Origin: Drosophila pseudoobscura
Lineage: Eukaryota; Arthropoda; Insecta; Diptera; Drosophilidae
DNA length: 64,000 nucleotides
Direction of reading: 5' to 3'
Assembly: GCF_009870125.1 (NCBI RefSeq)
Contig: NC_046683.1
Span: 58,791,869-58,855,868 of the forward strand
In this document: piece by piece, positions 20,461 through 33,065 of the stretch
How the letters are laid out: every line of letters starts with the position of its first letter
How positions within the stretch are numbered: position 1 is the stretch's first letter
Made by a program: the position numbers and the translations under genes
The notes under the pieces: generated by a model
Seen by the model: only the letters and a program-made list of their open reading frames with translations
Told to the model about the DNA's origin: nothing
Database searches by the model: none

Positions 20461-20847
20461 TCGACTGTGACACAGCGTCCTATCGGTCGGATGGGGTCGG
20501 GCGGCCCATAAAATTATATTCAAATGGCGGCCTGGCGGCCAGGCAGGACAGGTGGTAGGGTGTGAAAAGTAGAAGCGAAACCAGAGCTTTCAGTTCCTAT
20601 AAATATACCTTTGGGGGGGCGGAATGAGACTCTCATACACCTGCAGACGTACATGTACATATATATACGTGTCTGTATGTATGTATGTGTGAAACAAATT
20701 GCGGAACATCGCAACAAAGGCCAAGGCGAGTTGCAGGCTGAAGAAGGATACCCATTTGATGACGTTGGCAGTGGCAGACTCTTGGCAGAAGGGACCTGAG
20801 GGCGGAATGTGGCAAGGCTGCTGCGGATGGGTGCCACGTCATCATCG

Positions 20848-20880
20848 TCACCATCACCATCACCATCACCATCACCATCC
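20848..20880. repeat. (CACCAT)n minisatellite
   Basis: Five near-perfect CACCAT units; produces the artefactual poly-His frame seen here. Confidence 0.9.
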
Positions 20881-22234
20881 ACGTGGGTCTGTCTTTATAT
20901 AAGCATGACCTCACCTTGGCGCCAGGCACAGAAACCTATGCCTGGCTTTGCTTTTTCTCTTTTATTTATAGTATTTACTTGTTTCGCTCAGTGCATCTCC
21001 TGGGAGGCGCGGGGATGGCGGGGCAGGCAATGCATAATTTATGCTTACGCATGTCAAATGCCGCATATGGCAAGATATTTTCGGCCTTGCTGGAGCTGGG
21101 GCTGGGGCTGGGACCTGGCAGCTCCTGTCACTCGGTAGCTTAATAACTTTCCGCCAGTTGCCAGTCACCAGTCGCAAGTCGCCCCTGCAGCCAGTCAGCC
21201 TGTTGCTTTTCCAAAAACTGAAAAACTTTTGGCCACAAACTTTTCGTCAGACCAAATGCCTGCAGGCGAAAGTGCAATTAGTTAGAGGGAGAACGCAACA
21301 GTTTTCCCAGCACTACATAAGGAATGCAATAAAAACCAAGAGAAAAAAAACCCAACCAATTTTCCTGGAAAATGCCCCTGACAGCTGTCTGTGGGGGGTG
21401 GTGCGTGATTGGCTCTGAAACTGAAATTCACGTGCCACCCGCTGCTGTGGCCATAAACGGAAAGAAGTCACTCCATTCGACTGGCTGGAATGTGAAATGC
21501 CGTACAACATGTCGTATACGCAATGCTTTTATTTGGGCCAATTTTGCCTCGTCAAATAGGGGAGCAGAGGGTGATGCGGTAGGGGGTGGGGGGTGGGGGA
21601 GATGACTGTCCAAGGACAAACAGCGTCTTGGTGACGCGCGCGTGTTTAGTTTTATATTGTTTTTTGTTTCCCTTTGGCATCGCATGGACATCCCCTCAGA
21701 TTTCAGTTGATTTCCCTTTGGAAAAAACTTTTGCTAGCTGTGAGTGCAAGGGACAAAATGTTGCAAGTTCACCCAATGGCAGCCCCCTGGCATCCTCCTA
21801 GCTCTTTTTCGCTTTCCTTTTTAGTTTTGTGCAGACCACGTGACGTATGCGTAATAAATAAAAGTGGCGGTGGCGGTGGCGGTGGCTCCATCGCTGCGCT
21901 AAGGGCAATTGTGCTGGCTCCTGGCACCGGCTTGGGCACACCCCCGCGACCCACACATAGACACTCCCTCACACACGCACACACACACACACACACGGAC
22001 ACAATCAAATACCTAACAATCGATCAATAAAATACAAACGAAACAAAAAACCAACAAAAAAAGCAACAAACGAATTTCGTTTCATTGCTGCGACTTGACA
22101 TTCAGCCAAGGCGTCGGCCACACTGCCACAGTGGCACAGTGGCACAGTGGCAGGCACTGTCAAAGCCAGTCAGTCGCCCAATCAATACGGCAATGCATCA
22201 ATTTGTCATCCACGTTTGTCACTCACGTTTCTCA

Positions 22235-22280
22235 TACCCGTACCCGTACTCGTACCCGTACCCGTACCCGTACCCGTACT
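22235..22280. repeat. (TACCCG)n minisatellite
   Basis: About eight hexamer units of TACCCG, one with TACTCG. Related CTCGTA units recur at 39738-39780, so variants of this hexamer are scattered in the window. Confidence 0.9.
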
Positions 22281-25200
22281 GTTGTGTTCTGTTCCGTTCT
22301 GTTCCTCTTTTATTGTGAATGCTGGCAACTTGTTTATTTGTTGGTGCTATTCGGTGTCTGATTGATAAGCAAGAAGAGGGGAATGGATCAAGCAAATGGC
22401 GGGCTAAGGATAGGGCGCCTCCAACCTCCTGGTTGCAGTGGCACACACACGGCCCTCGCCTCGTTACTTGTATTTCATTTGCAATTGATTGGCTCAATGT
22501 GGCAGCTGACGCTGCAAGAGCTGCCAACTCTGGCCAGGACTGTGGCAAGGGCCCGGGCGGGGTGGGGCTCGTCGGATGGATGCCAGCACAGTTTGACATT
22601 CAACCAATTTGCTCGTTGCAGCTGCAAAGTGCACAGCAGTTAGCAATACACGAGAGTATCTGTGTATTGTATCTGGCGGGGAAATGTATCCGAAAGGACG
22701 AAATGTACGAGCATACGCTCGTAGCAGTTCCCTTCGGCCTAACCCTCTCCATGGGCAGCAATTAGTTGCCACTAGCCCCTGGCCACGCCCCTCACAAATA
22801 TAGTATAAATCAAGGCGGCCAGAGGCCACAACTAATTAGGCACTGGGCAGGGCCAGAGGATAGGCAAGAATGTTGCGATTTGTGTGCCGTGAAGGACGGG
22901 GGAGGCCGCCACTCCTGGAAGTGGAATTGGTGGGTGGAGGTCTGGAGAGTGGGTGTGTCCATTTAGGCCGGCCATCGACTTGTTTTGTTTTTCTTGGCCG
23001 CAGCGACAATTATTAGTTTAGTTTTTGTTGTTGTTTTGGCTAAAATGTTTTCTTTACGTTTGGATAGATTCTGCCTTTCGGATACCCATCACCAGAAAAA
23101 GAGTAAGAGATTCGGGGTATATGAATTGAATGCTTGAGGATGTGATATAACAGAGGGTGCCCCACAAATAATCTGTGGCCCGGGGTAAGCCCTCAAATGA
23201 ATGCTGAATTCTCTTGTTAAGTTCTCTTCCAATAAACTCATTCGTATCTGAATCTAAATTGATTTGCCGCAAAGCTTTGGCTTTTCTCTTTTTAGGGTAT
23301 CTCTGTTGCTCGATTGCCCCTCCCTCAATCTATATATTTAGATGCCTATATAAATGTTGTTGTTATTGTTTTTGTTGTTGCTGCTGCTGTTGTTGCAACA
23401 AGAGTATTCCGAGATGTTTAATTTTAGCACCGCACATTTGTTTGTCTCATCTGTTTTAGCCTTGTTTTTTGTGTTGTTAAACGAAAGCCGCCAACGGGAC
23501 CGACCATTTTCACTCTCACTTTCCAAAATCGTTCTTTCGTGCAAAATAAACGCCACAACGCCACAGCGCCACAAAGCCACAGCGGGGGCAGAAAGGCGGA
23601 CACGTTGCGGCCATAAATCATGGTGGAATATACACACAAGTATCTTAGTATCTGAGGAAATGTGGGAATATCTCAAGTGTACTGAATTCCGCCGCCTTAA
23701 TTATTTAAAATCGAATTAGGGAACGAATTCGAACACCGTGTCGTAGGTGGTGTCCGTCGCTTGTCCAAGGACGAATGCAAATGTCCAGTAGGAGCGTCCA
23801 CCCCCCTGACACCCCCCACCGCCCTGAATACCAAAGTGTGTAGAGCGGCAGGTGCAGCCGCGTGCTGCTGTTTTTTGTATCGAGCTAATTGAATACGTGA
23901 AGCGAAACACAAAGAAGCAGCTGGAAAAGGGAGAGCTGAAAAGAAACAACGAACGAAAGGATGGAAAACAATTACACGTCCCAGCTCATAACTGTAACTG
24001 GCTGCAGCTGCCACAAAACGGAGGGGCAGCCGGCCACAGAGGAAGCAGCAGCAGAAGAAGAAGGGTAGGGAGAGGGAGGAGGAGGAGGAGCGTCATTTCG
24101 CATGTAAATTAGACTCCGACAAGCGGCAGCCTTGAAGTATGCTATGAAATTTTGTGCTCGTTCACTGGACATGGGAAGGGGAGGGCTGGTGAGGGAGAGG
24201 CATGCCACAGTCGTGTTGCCCGGTTGCCCGGTTGCCCGGCTGCCCGGTCATGTGTGAAAAATGGCAACTGTGTCAGCACCCACACAGACCAGCAGAAGCA
24301 CCAGCAGAAGCAGCGTCAATTGCATTATTCAGTTAAGGTTGCAAGAACAAAAGCCACTCGGAACGGAACGGGTGGATGGTTCTCAGTTGATCAGAGAGCG
24401 GAAAAAGAACGGACTGAAGCAGGCCCTTGAATTATGCAAACAGCAGACCTTGAAGACTGTGCGCTACACGTAATTAAATATGGCGCGGTGCGGTGCGGTG
24501 CGGTGCGGGCAGGGAAACGGGGAAAGCCCCAACTGGATTCGACTACTCCCCCAACTGCCACAGACTGGCACAGACCACCACAGAGAATATGTAACGTGTG
24601 AAATTTCCCATTGTGTGATCGATAAAATGGTCTCTTGGCAGGAGGGAGGTCTTGGGTTTGGGCTTGCGTTTGGGTCGGGGCTTGTCGACGCGTCCTTGAA
24701 GGCAAAATTTACGACAGAATAAACAACTTGGCGGCAGCGGCCTGGCCCCGGTCTGTGTCTGTGTCCGTGTCCCGGTCCTTCGGCGATAAGGATAAGGACA
24801 CAGCGCTCCTTTGGCGCGCAATTTTATGACAGAGCAAAAGACAAATTGCCCATAAAATGTCAAAGTCAATAAAAAAAAAACCAAAAAAAAAAAAGAACAT
24901 CAGAGAGCAAAAGTGTGACGTGTGTGGTCCAGGGATGCGATGCGATGCGATGCGATATGTCCTTATACAATCATAGTCTGAGTGCCCGTCCATAGGGTAT
25001 GATATCCCTGTAAATCCTGTCGGGGGCTCCCTGCATAAATTGAAATTTTCAGCAAACGAAATTTGCTTGGGAAATGATGCGCTCAGCCCCGAGCTTTTCC
25101 GTATTTGCGCAAAGTCTTTGGCTTTGGGCTAATCCCCTGCCTCCCGCCTCCCGGCTCTAGGAATCATTCTTTGCATTGAGCTTTTCCAGCGAAATTCGCA

Positions 25201-26729
25201 TTTTCCTCTTTTTTCTTTTTTGGGCTCTGCCTATTTTCGGTATCTCCGAATCAGCAGGCAGAGGGGCCAACAGAGAAGAGTGTAAAGGAAAGGAGGGAGA
25301 GAAGAGGAGAGGAGAGATGAGGAGAGGAGAGGAGCGGGACGGGACAAGACCCCCACTTCTTGTGATTCTCTCTTTTCGGGGTTGCTTATGTTTTGCTTGG
25401 CTCTTTCTTGGACGCTTCTTCCGTTCTATTGTCTTCTTCCTTTCGGTGCTTCTCTTCCTCTCTCTCTTTTGTGTTGAGGTAGGGTAGGGTAGGCTGGAGT
25501 TTGAGTCAAAGCTTGATTGTAGGATGCTATAATGCTACCCTCAATGGAGTTCTTCATTTACCGAAAATTCCCGTATCCCTTGGAAGCAGTTTTCTGCACT
25601 TTCAAAAGCTTCCCAAACCCTAGGAAAAGTTATTCCCAAAATTTTGGATAAATTTCTGGCTTATGCTCACCTTTGACTGGACATCTTTTCTGTGGTTAAG
25701 GCCCAAAAATTGCTCTGATTTTTCCATTCAGCGTTTTTCAGTTTTCCCATTTGTTTGATTCATTTACTGATTTTTTGGTTTTTGTTTTGGTTTTTTTCTT
25801 GTTGTTGTTTGTTGTAGTATGTATGTATATCTATGATTATTTATAACATTTTTTTGTCTTGAACACTTTGTCTTTATCACTGTGGTTTACCCGTCTTTCA
25901 TTTGGCTGCAACAACAGTTAAGAACTATAAAATATCTAGATAGATGTGAATCCGGCGGTCAGGTGGTCAGGTGTTAAGTATCTAAAAGAAGTTTTGCCGA
26001 CAACTAAGCTGGCTTTGGGGTCATATGTACATCCATCCATCGATCAAAAAGTATATACTAATTCAAGCTAAATTATTGATAAATTATACTGTCTAAAGAG
26101 TACTTAAGATAAGATACTGTATACGGCACAAGGAAGGCAACAATTTATGCCCCAAAACATTGAGTGTACTCCAAACATTCGAGTGTTTCCTTTGGTTTTT
26201 ACTTTCACTTTTCCCTGGCTTTCCCGCCCACTTTCCATGCACGTGCTCTCACTGAACTGACAATTTTTCAATGTTGTCATTAGCCTGGCAGCCTGACTTT
26301 TTTCGGGCCTTTACTTGTTGGCTCTTCTTTCGGCCTGGCCGCTCCTGCTCCTGCTGCTGCTGCTGCTTCAGCTTTAGCCTTCAACACACATACACATGCA
26401 AAAAAAAAGGCACAAGCCCACCCACAACGACACACAGCAGCACTCTTCTCACAGACATGTGCGCAGGTGTGTGCCTTGATTTTTCAATTAGTCTCTGGCT
26501 CGACCCATCATTTTCCACACTTTAATTGAATTCGTTTCCTCTCCGTTTTTTGCATAGATCATTTATGGGACTTTTCTGCAGGAAATGTTATTTCTGCCAC
26601 TTATTGTTAACCAAAAAAAAAAAAGGAAAACAACTTTTCTGTTTTTGGCCAGGAACAGAAACAGAAAATTTTGTTTGCTGGCCGCTTGAGTCGCTCTGTG
26701 ATTGTGTCTATGTGTTTGGGTGATTATGG

Positions 26730-26768
26730 GTGTGTGGGTGTGTGTGTGTGTGTGTGGGTGTGTGTGTT
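26730..26768. repeat. (TG)n microsatellite upstream of a GAGA-rich block
   Basis: TGTGTG tract with GGG interruptions, directly preceding the GC-rich promoter-like sequence. Confidence 0.9.
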
Positions 26769-26799
26769 ACTGAGCCTGTGTCTGTGTGACCGTTTCCAA

Positions 26800-27200
26800 C
26801 AACAACAACCACTGAACGCGCCCGCGCTGCTGCTAGTGCTGCTGCCGCTGCTGCTGCTGCTGCTGCCGTTCCGTTCCGTTCCGTTCGATGCGTGCGAAGA
26901 TGCGACGCGCTCACTGTCTGACTGGCGACTGGGGCCACTGCTGCTCCACGCCCAGAGAGCCAGCACCAGCCAGCACCAGAGAACGCGTCCACCAGAGCGA
27001 GAGAGAGCGAGAGCGAGCAGCAGAGAGCGAGAGAGAGCCCCAGCGTCTAGCTGGAAGGCCGCTTGCCTGCAACAACACGCAACAGGAAAAAGCAGAGCGC
27101 GCAAGCTTTCGCCTACTTTCAGCGCCCGAAGCTCTTTCGTGAAAGCTCCCGCCCAACGCACATGGCTGGCGTTTGTTTATATTTGTGACAGGTAAAAATA
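26800..27200. promoter_or_regulatory. GC- and GAGA-rich putative promoter and leader exon
   Basis: This block is far more GC-rich than its surroundings. It contains clustered GAGAG/GCGAGAGC elements (about 26995-27040, GAGA-factor type), a CTG/CCG repeat, four GTTCC units at 26868-26885, and Inr-like strings on both strands (TCACTGTC on plus; GTTCAGTGG and AGTCAGACAG on minus). On plus it ends TTTGTGACAG|GTAAAA near 27191, a plausible splice donor. It could be the 5' end of slow on plus or of the GPCR on minus. Orientation is undecided. Confidence 0.4.
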
Positions 27201-27408
27201 GCACTGCATATTTTTGGGCTGCCTGCCGCCGCAGTGCGCATGCACGAGCCGCGCTTAAAATCGCTTTAAGTTCCACTGTACTGTATATTTCGCAATTAAT
27301 TTCCCAAAAGTTTTTGTTCATTTCCCTTCGAATTACAAGCCACCTAACCTGAAGGCATCCCACCTGCTGTCCCCGATCGGATACCATTGACAAAGCTCAA
27401 GCCTCCAG

Positions 27409-27910
27409 TTACTCAATGAACGGAAGCACGCCCTCCGGATTCTTCATGTACTTGGCCAAGCTCAATATGATGTGCCGATATATCTGATGATCCCGATAGG
27501 CGGCATTCGGTCGACGCTTCAGAGGGGGCCTAGCAATATATGCGATAGGACTTTGATTGGAGGATATCTATGTATTGTTTTGTAGGGTATATAAGGTATA
27601 CCTCGCAAGGGCTCGCTGTAGCCCGCGGAGACGTCGCGTCGACTCCATCTGGCGCCGACGTTCGCAGTAAGCGAAGTATCCGCAAATGAGGACCATCAGG
27701 GCGGACACCACGTAGATGAGCCAACTCCAGCCGAGGATGCTGCCAAAAGCGGATGCCATTGAGCATCTGTGCATCTGTAACGCCAAAGCGTTACTTTACT
27801 CACCCCACAAATGTTTCATTCAATTGCGGCCACGTGGGCATGACCGCCTGTTCCTTCTGCTCCAGGTCAACCTTCAGGTGATCGACACTCCTGAGCGAGA
27901 ATGGAAACAT
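27409..27910 (-). CDS. Small single-pass membrane protein (three exons)
   Basis: Reconstructed exons on minus: 27910-27804, 27739-27602 and 27529-27409, with introns of 64 and 72 nt, giving 121 residues. Frame is kept across both GT-AG junctions. Residues 1-36 hold an NET glycosylation sequon. One hydrophobic helix (about 37-60, GILGWSWLIYVVSALMVLICGYFAY region) follows, then a strongly basic segment CERRRQMESTRRLRGLQRALAR, predicting N-out, C-in topology. A conserved-looking C-terminus (YRDHQIYRHIILSL, then MKNPEGVLPFIE) closes the protein. Closer acceptors in intron 1 would make it only 25-37 nt, too short for a fly intron, so the 64-nt version is preferred. The frame stays open about 70 nt above the ATG, so a longer N-terminus is possible. 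The family is not recognised. Confidence 0.6.
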
Positions 27911-30379
27911 GATCGGGTCGGGGTTGGGTCGAGTAGTCTGACTTTTGGCTATCTTTCTTAATACGGAATCAATTTTGCCTCACAACAAATGTGCCGGGTG
28001 TGTGTGTGTTTCGATTTCAGGTTTTGTATCTAGAATGCAGTGCTAAATTTTCAAAATTATGTTCCGAATGTTTCGAATGTTGACGGAAGGCCTACTGTGT
28101 GTTTTCGTGGAATTCTAGGCACGACAGCAGCACCAGCCTCAGCCTCAGCCTCAGTCTCAGCCTCAATCGCACATCTCAGGTGTTGCTGCTTATCCTTAAC
28201 AACCTGGAAGTGGCATCGCTTTACCCCGAGATGCGCTTAATACGGCTCCAAGGTTACGCGATCTACGATCTATGATCTACGGTCTACAATCGATTGGCGC
28301 ATCATTTGGCTATTTCTAGTTGCAATTTTCGCCTTTGTTTTGCGATTTTTGCGATTTGTCTACGTTTTGTTGCAATTTGCAATGGCAATTCGTGCGCTTC
28401 CGTCAACGGTGTCCGTCTGGGGAAAAGCGTGATCATATAAATTATGGGTACGGGACCCCGTCACTGCCCCCCCCCCCCACACCCCCAATGCCCCCACTGA
28501 CTGACAGTGTCAAAAGAACATTTCCACAAATTTGTTGGGAAAATTTGCCTGGCGCTTGACACATTCGCTTCGGATTTATGGCCATGTCTCTTGGTCGAAT
28601 TCCTTGCTTTGCCACCCGCCCCCTTTCCCCTTCCTCGGCCCCTTGCCCGAAGTGACATTGCATATTGCCCCAAATTGAGGCAGCGCGCGCGTGCGCACGA
28701 TTGTTGACCAGCCCAACCCAACCCAATCCAATCCAATCGAATCCAAATCGAAGCCCAGGCCAAACCCCAGATGCAAGGCATGACAGGGCGCCCTGAAAAT
28801 TACGATCTTTTAGGCCAGAACCAAACCAGAAATATGCTGACACACGGCCGCCAAGAACTGAGTCGTGTTCTCCAACGAAATCTTTGCTGCTTAAGGAAGT
28901 TCTCTAAAGCCTCTCTTAACTCTCATCTAATAGTATCTCATCCAAGATCTCACGCTGATCCGATCTGATCTGTTGCCTCGAAAAATTAAACTTCGTTCAT
29001 GCCAGCACCCACCTGAGGATCCATTAAAGAAGATACAGTTTGGGGGCCCATCAAACGGCTGTCAAATTACCTAAACACCCAATGAAACGATGCTAGGCTG
29101 CATCTGGAGATGATGATGGTGATGACGATGAGTAACCCACACGAAATGAAATGCTAATGAATTGTTATCAGTTAATTGGCGGGGTTGGGAGGAGGTGGAG
29201 GAGGGGCTCCGTTGCTGGAACTGTGTTGCTTTGTTATCAGCTTTTGTATGCTTTATTTGAATTCGATTTGGAGATGCGACACTGACGCGTGGGTGTTCCC
29301 GTCCCCACTCAAGTGGCAACTAATAGCCCAATAAATTGTGATATGCGTATAAAGAGGGAAACATAAGAAACATACACACGTAAAAGAGGGACTAAGCGAA
29401 CTGTCAAAGCCTGGCACATTATGCGATTTATGGCCAGGGGCAATGGGCAAGAAGCCTGGGATGCCTGGGACCAACCAGTTTCTGGGATGCGATGGGATGG
29501 CTCAGTGCGCGCAGGCGCAAATCCTTTTGACATGTCCAATGCGACCGGACCGGCACATTCCGTACCTTTCCAGTGGGTAGCTGTAGCTATTCCTAATACG
29601 AGTAGTCGTAGTACATAGCATTGACTGGCTCTGGCTATGGCTCTGGCGTTGGCTCTGGTTGTGGCTCTGCCTGTGGCTGTGGTAGTAGCGCTTTTATGAC
29701 GACAGCGACAGATTCAGGCAGCCACGGCAGGCACCGAATATGGGCAGAAGGGCCACAAACAAGTTCTTTCTGTGAAAGATCAGCGGGCCATGCACTAAAC
29801 TGGATGCCGCCGTAGTGACTGCTGCCCCGGCCGCAACGGGTAAATATTTAACTTCACAACTTGCCACCATCTAAAAACGAAGAAGAGGCAACAGAAAACG
29901 GCAGCAGCGGCAGACGGCCGACACCAGACAGCCGACAGCAGACCATAAAAAGCATAAACCGCAAACTCCGAAATTAGAGATGGGCAGAGGTCAAGAAAAA
30001 CCAGCATTTTTCAACGAAATACAAACATTTCCGAATGAATTCACGAAAGACTGGAGCAGCGATATCTGTGAATGGGATGTGAATGAATGTTCCCAAATGG
30101 AAGCCCGAAAACCCGAAAACTATAAACAGTAGAAGCCCATCTTTTACTACAAAATGTGATCCTTTGGTTTTCGTACTTTCGTTTGCCTGCACGGACACAT
30201 CTCTACACCTAAAAGTGGAGTCGTTGCAGCTCCCTGAGTGGGTGGGTGGGGGCGCGAGCGACGTATAAACAAAACAGCTGTAACGCACTCAAACATCATC
30301 GGTCGTCCCCCGACCAGTTCCACACATCAGTCGTGTCCCCGTCCAAATTTGTAAGCGAGCCGATCCGATCCGAGGCGAT

Positions 30380-30408
30380 CCGAGCCGAGCCGAGCCGAGC
30401 CGAGCCAC
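30380..30408. repeat. (CCGAG)n repeat near a start site
   Basis: Four to five CCGAG units next to related CCGAT/CGAGG strings, about 100 bp upstream of the proposed initiator at 30500. Confidence 0.8.
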
Positions 30409-30492
30409 TCTGAGATCTTGGTGCCCGATGGATAGCCGGGGCCGGGGCCGGGCGGCTATCGTTAACTGGACTTTCGGTTTCGGCTGTTTCAA

Positions 30493-30532
30493 ATCGTTCA
30501 GTTCGTCTCGGAACTTCTAAGCGATCGGTTTT
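30493..30532 (+). promoter_or_regulatory. Inr plus DPE-like core promoter, candidate for slow
   Basis: GTTCAGTTCG at 30496-30505 matches the fly initiator, with +1 at A30500. GGTTT begins at about +28, close to the DPE consensus, in a GCGATCGGTTTTGTGTTCG context typical of TATA-less fly promoters. A GTAAGT donor at 31007-31012 could end a leader exon of about 507 nt, which would splice to the acceptor at 38169 just before the slow ATG. The link to slow is inferred from order and strand only. Confidence 0.45.
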
Positions 30533-31006
30533 GTGTTCGTGCTTCGCTCCGCCGCGCCCAAAGAAGATTTCGAATATATCAAATATCGCACGAAATTTTG
30601 TTGTTCGCATACGGTATACGGAAGCAGCTAACACAGATTCAGAATCTGCAGACGGGGAGGAGCTGTAATCCTCAATAAATGTTTATAAATATCACTTAAG
30701 AGCGATCCCCCCCAATTCAGTTCGCAATTTTTCAATATATTTTTGTTTTGTTTTAAACAAAAAGCCGTGTGCCGCGTATCTGGTTAATGTCAGCGCGAAA
30801 ACTCAAATCGATTTATGGTTTGTGATTGCAAATTTGACATAATTGGTTGGTTATTTTTTTTGTTTTTGATTTATTATCTGTATCCGTATCTGTGTGCGAG
30901 GCATCCTTAAGTGCCGCATCGCATAAAATCTGACCACGATTATCGCACAATAGCAGAGGGGAAATCTTTCTCCGCGGCAGCCAGTGGGATTTTGTGTTCG
31001 TTTTGT

Positions 31007-31012
31007 GTAAGT
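31007..31012 (+). other. Candidate splice donor of a leader exon
   Basis: GTAAGT after TTCGTTTTGT. It would close a non-coding exon starting at the 30500 initiator. It is a consensus donor but supported by position only. Confidence 0.3.
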
Positions 31013-31559
31013 CGAATGCAAATATTTTTAATTAATTGCAATAATTTATGTATGAATTGAATGTGTGTCAGGCAGCGCGCGACATTTCCTAGTACATTAA
31101 TCTTGCTCAAAATCGCATTTCTTGTTGCTGTTGTTGCTGTTGCTGGAGGGGGGTGGGGTGCAGGGGGGTGTTGCAGAGCGAGCTCTGGGCAATGGAGTTA
31201 CAAGAGTGCTTATGGCTTTAATTTGCATTAAGTGTCGCTGCCGTCTACGCTGGCCGGCTCTGACTCCATTTAACATTAAACATCTATCGGTTAATGGGTC
31301 TTGACTCTAATTATTCAATTTTCCTGCAAATGTCAAAGGTCTGTGTGCATACGTGTCCACGTAATCTGATCTTAAAGCCCCTATCAATGTTCTCACAACT
31401 CATTTGAATGCCATATCATAATTACAATTTTAAATATGTTTCAATTCAATAAAACTAAGTGGTGTCGGTTCTCCGGAATTTCCTGATGCATTGAATGCAA
31501 TCAAACCAAGTTTCAACTTTCTTTTTATCGCGATACCTACATGATTAATAATCTCCTTA

Positions 31560-31874
31560 GTCAAGTTGTAATTTCATTTCGAAGTTGATAAAAATGTAAC
31601 AAAAAATACCCCACAAATTTAAGGATTGTTTATCAGCAGACTAAAAAATGGCATAGTAAGAAATCACTTTGATTTAAACATTAAAAATGGATTAAACAGT
31701 CGCATATTTAACCTTAACTTTAAACTTAAAATATATATAATTTTTTTAAATTTTTGGAAAATGTATTTAATCTCAAAAATAATGATAACAATATAAATAA
31801 ATATACATAACATATTTTCAGATTAATGACAAATTCTCTGTGCGAATCTCGGGGTTTTTGTTTTCTCTGGGTGT
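31560..31874 (-). repeat. AT-rich insert, dispersed family member D
   Basis: The right end reads, on minus, ACACCCAGAGAAAACAAAAA then CCCCGAG, matching the family end pattern. The body is AT-rich. The left boundary is not resolved, so the start is approximate. Confidence 0.35.
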
Positions 31875-33053
31875 ATCTGTTTTAATATTAATTAATTTCC
31901 CAAAAGTCTCAGCAATATTATCTTCGAATCATACCAAAACTTTGCATAAATATGCGTTTTATTATGTGACAAAAGCAAACAATTGAAACACACAATGAAT
32001 GTGCATATTTCAATCAAAAAATGTCTTTGTTGTCATTAGCTTATGAAACAACTGCGACATTTTCGTAGTCGCTTAAATATTTCTGGGCACATTTTGACAC
32101 ATCCCATGTGGCAAGTGCACAGTGCCCAAGTGTACAATCGAAATTTACAGTCTAGGGCACGATTCGGCCCTATGCGATCGTGCCTTTGCGCATATCATAA
32201 TCTTCCTGCAAATATTATGGCGATTCCCAAATAGAAACAGAAGGGGGACTCCGGGGGGTGCGCACGGGGAGTGCTCGGGGCAAATGATTTAGACATTGCT
32301 TTCCGGTTTTTCATTTTTTCTTGGCTTTTCTAATTAGCCAAAGTCATTTGCATAAATTACGCAGCTAACGGTAACTGGGCTTATGCCTTTTGTCTGGCGG
32401 GTGGTCAGGCTCTCTATGAGCTATGGGCCATGAGGCATGCGTGGGCGTGGCCCCGCCACCGGACGCCCCCTTGCAGCTGCAAAGCAATTAGCAAAAGACT
32501 GGACTAGTCAACAAATTGTGGCCGTCCCGTTGTTGAAGTCTTTTTCTTGCCCGTTCCCGTTCCCGTACTCGTATTCCTTTTTTGGACCGTTGCATTTGTT
32601 ATTGAAATGAGTTTTCGCATTTGAAGTCGCAGTTGAACTTGTCGGGGCGGTGGCGGTGGCGGGGGCAGGGTGTCCAAATGTCAAACTGTCGATGTTCAAC
32701 ATGTTGCGTATAGTTTTCGCTTTTCGCTCGCTCTCTGTCTGTCTGTCTGTCTGTCGTTTTCGCTTTTCATTTCTGACTCTGCGAAAGAGGAAAGAGGAAA
32801 CAACAAAGGCCAAAAGCCATGCCGAAAGACTTGGAACACATTCCTTTAATTGGACTGAAAGTACAGTGTAAACAAAAGGCATTCGAACGATTCGAACCTC
32901 CTGGCCGGCCGCAACTGCCCCCACCCCTACCCCTACCCCATCTCCTCTACCGATCGGGAAGGGGAAGTCAGTTTGTTGATCTTGTTAAAAAAAAATAATA
33001 AAAAAAAACATTAAAAAACAGACACAACACAGGATGACTAAATAAAGCTGTAG

Positions 33054-33065
33054 ATACCCTTGCAG
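33054..33065 (+). repeat. Third copy of TACCCTTGCAGA
   Basis: The same 12-mer forms the inverted repeat in the GPCR intron. Here it begins an AT-rich insert that runs to about 33400. Confidence 0.45.

Larger units (their letters stand above)
16805..27408. other. Long non-coding region between the GPCR and the membrane-protein gene
   Basis: About 10.6 kb without a supported coding exon; the many open frames are short and simple-sequence-like. It holds TG, CCCGTA, CCATAT, CACCAT and GTT microsatellites, G/C-rich repeats such as GGTGC (about 24483-24507) and GATGC (about 24930-24955), and a GAGA-rich promoter-like block at 26.7-27.2 kb. It may contain GPCR leader exons and enhancers. No RNA gene was recognised. 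Confidence 0.6.

Noticed and set aside
20273-20470. Cys/Val- and His/Ile-repeat frames
   Set aside because: Translations of TG and CCATAT microsatellites.
26671-27195. 174-residue plus frame and a 145-residue minus frame in the GAGA block
   Set aside because: Both are translated CTG/GAGA simple repeats; the region looks like a promoter and leader, not coding.
27767-27803. A 37-nt intron 1 for the small membrane-protein gene, using the nearer acceptor
   Set aside because: Shorter than working fly introns. The acceptor at 27741-27740 gives a 64-nt intron and a smoother protein.
32880-32905. ATTCGAACGATTCGAACC as a tRNA T-loop
   Set aside because: No anticodon arm, acceptor stem or A-box in suitable positions around it.
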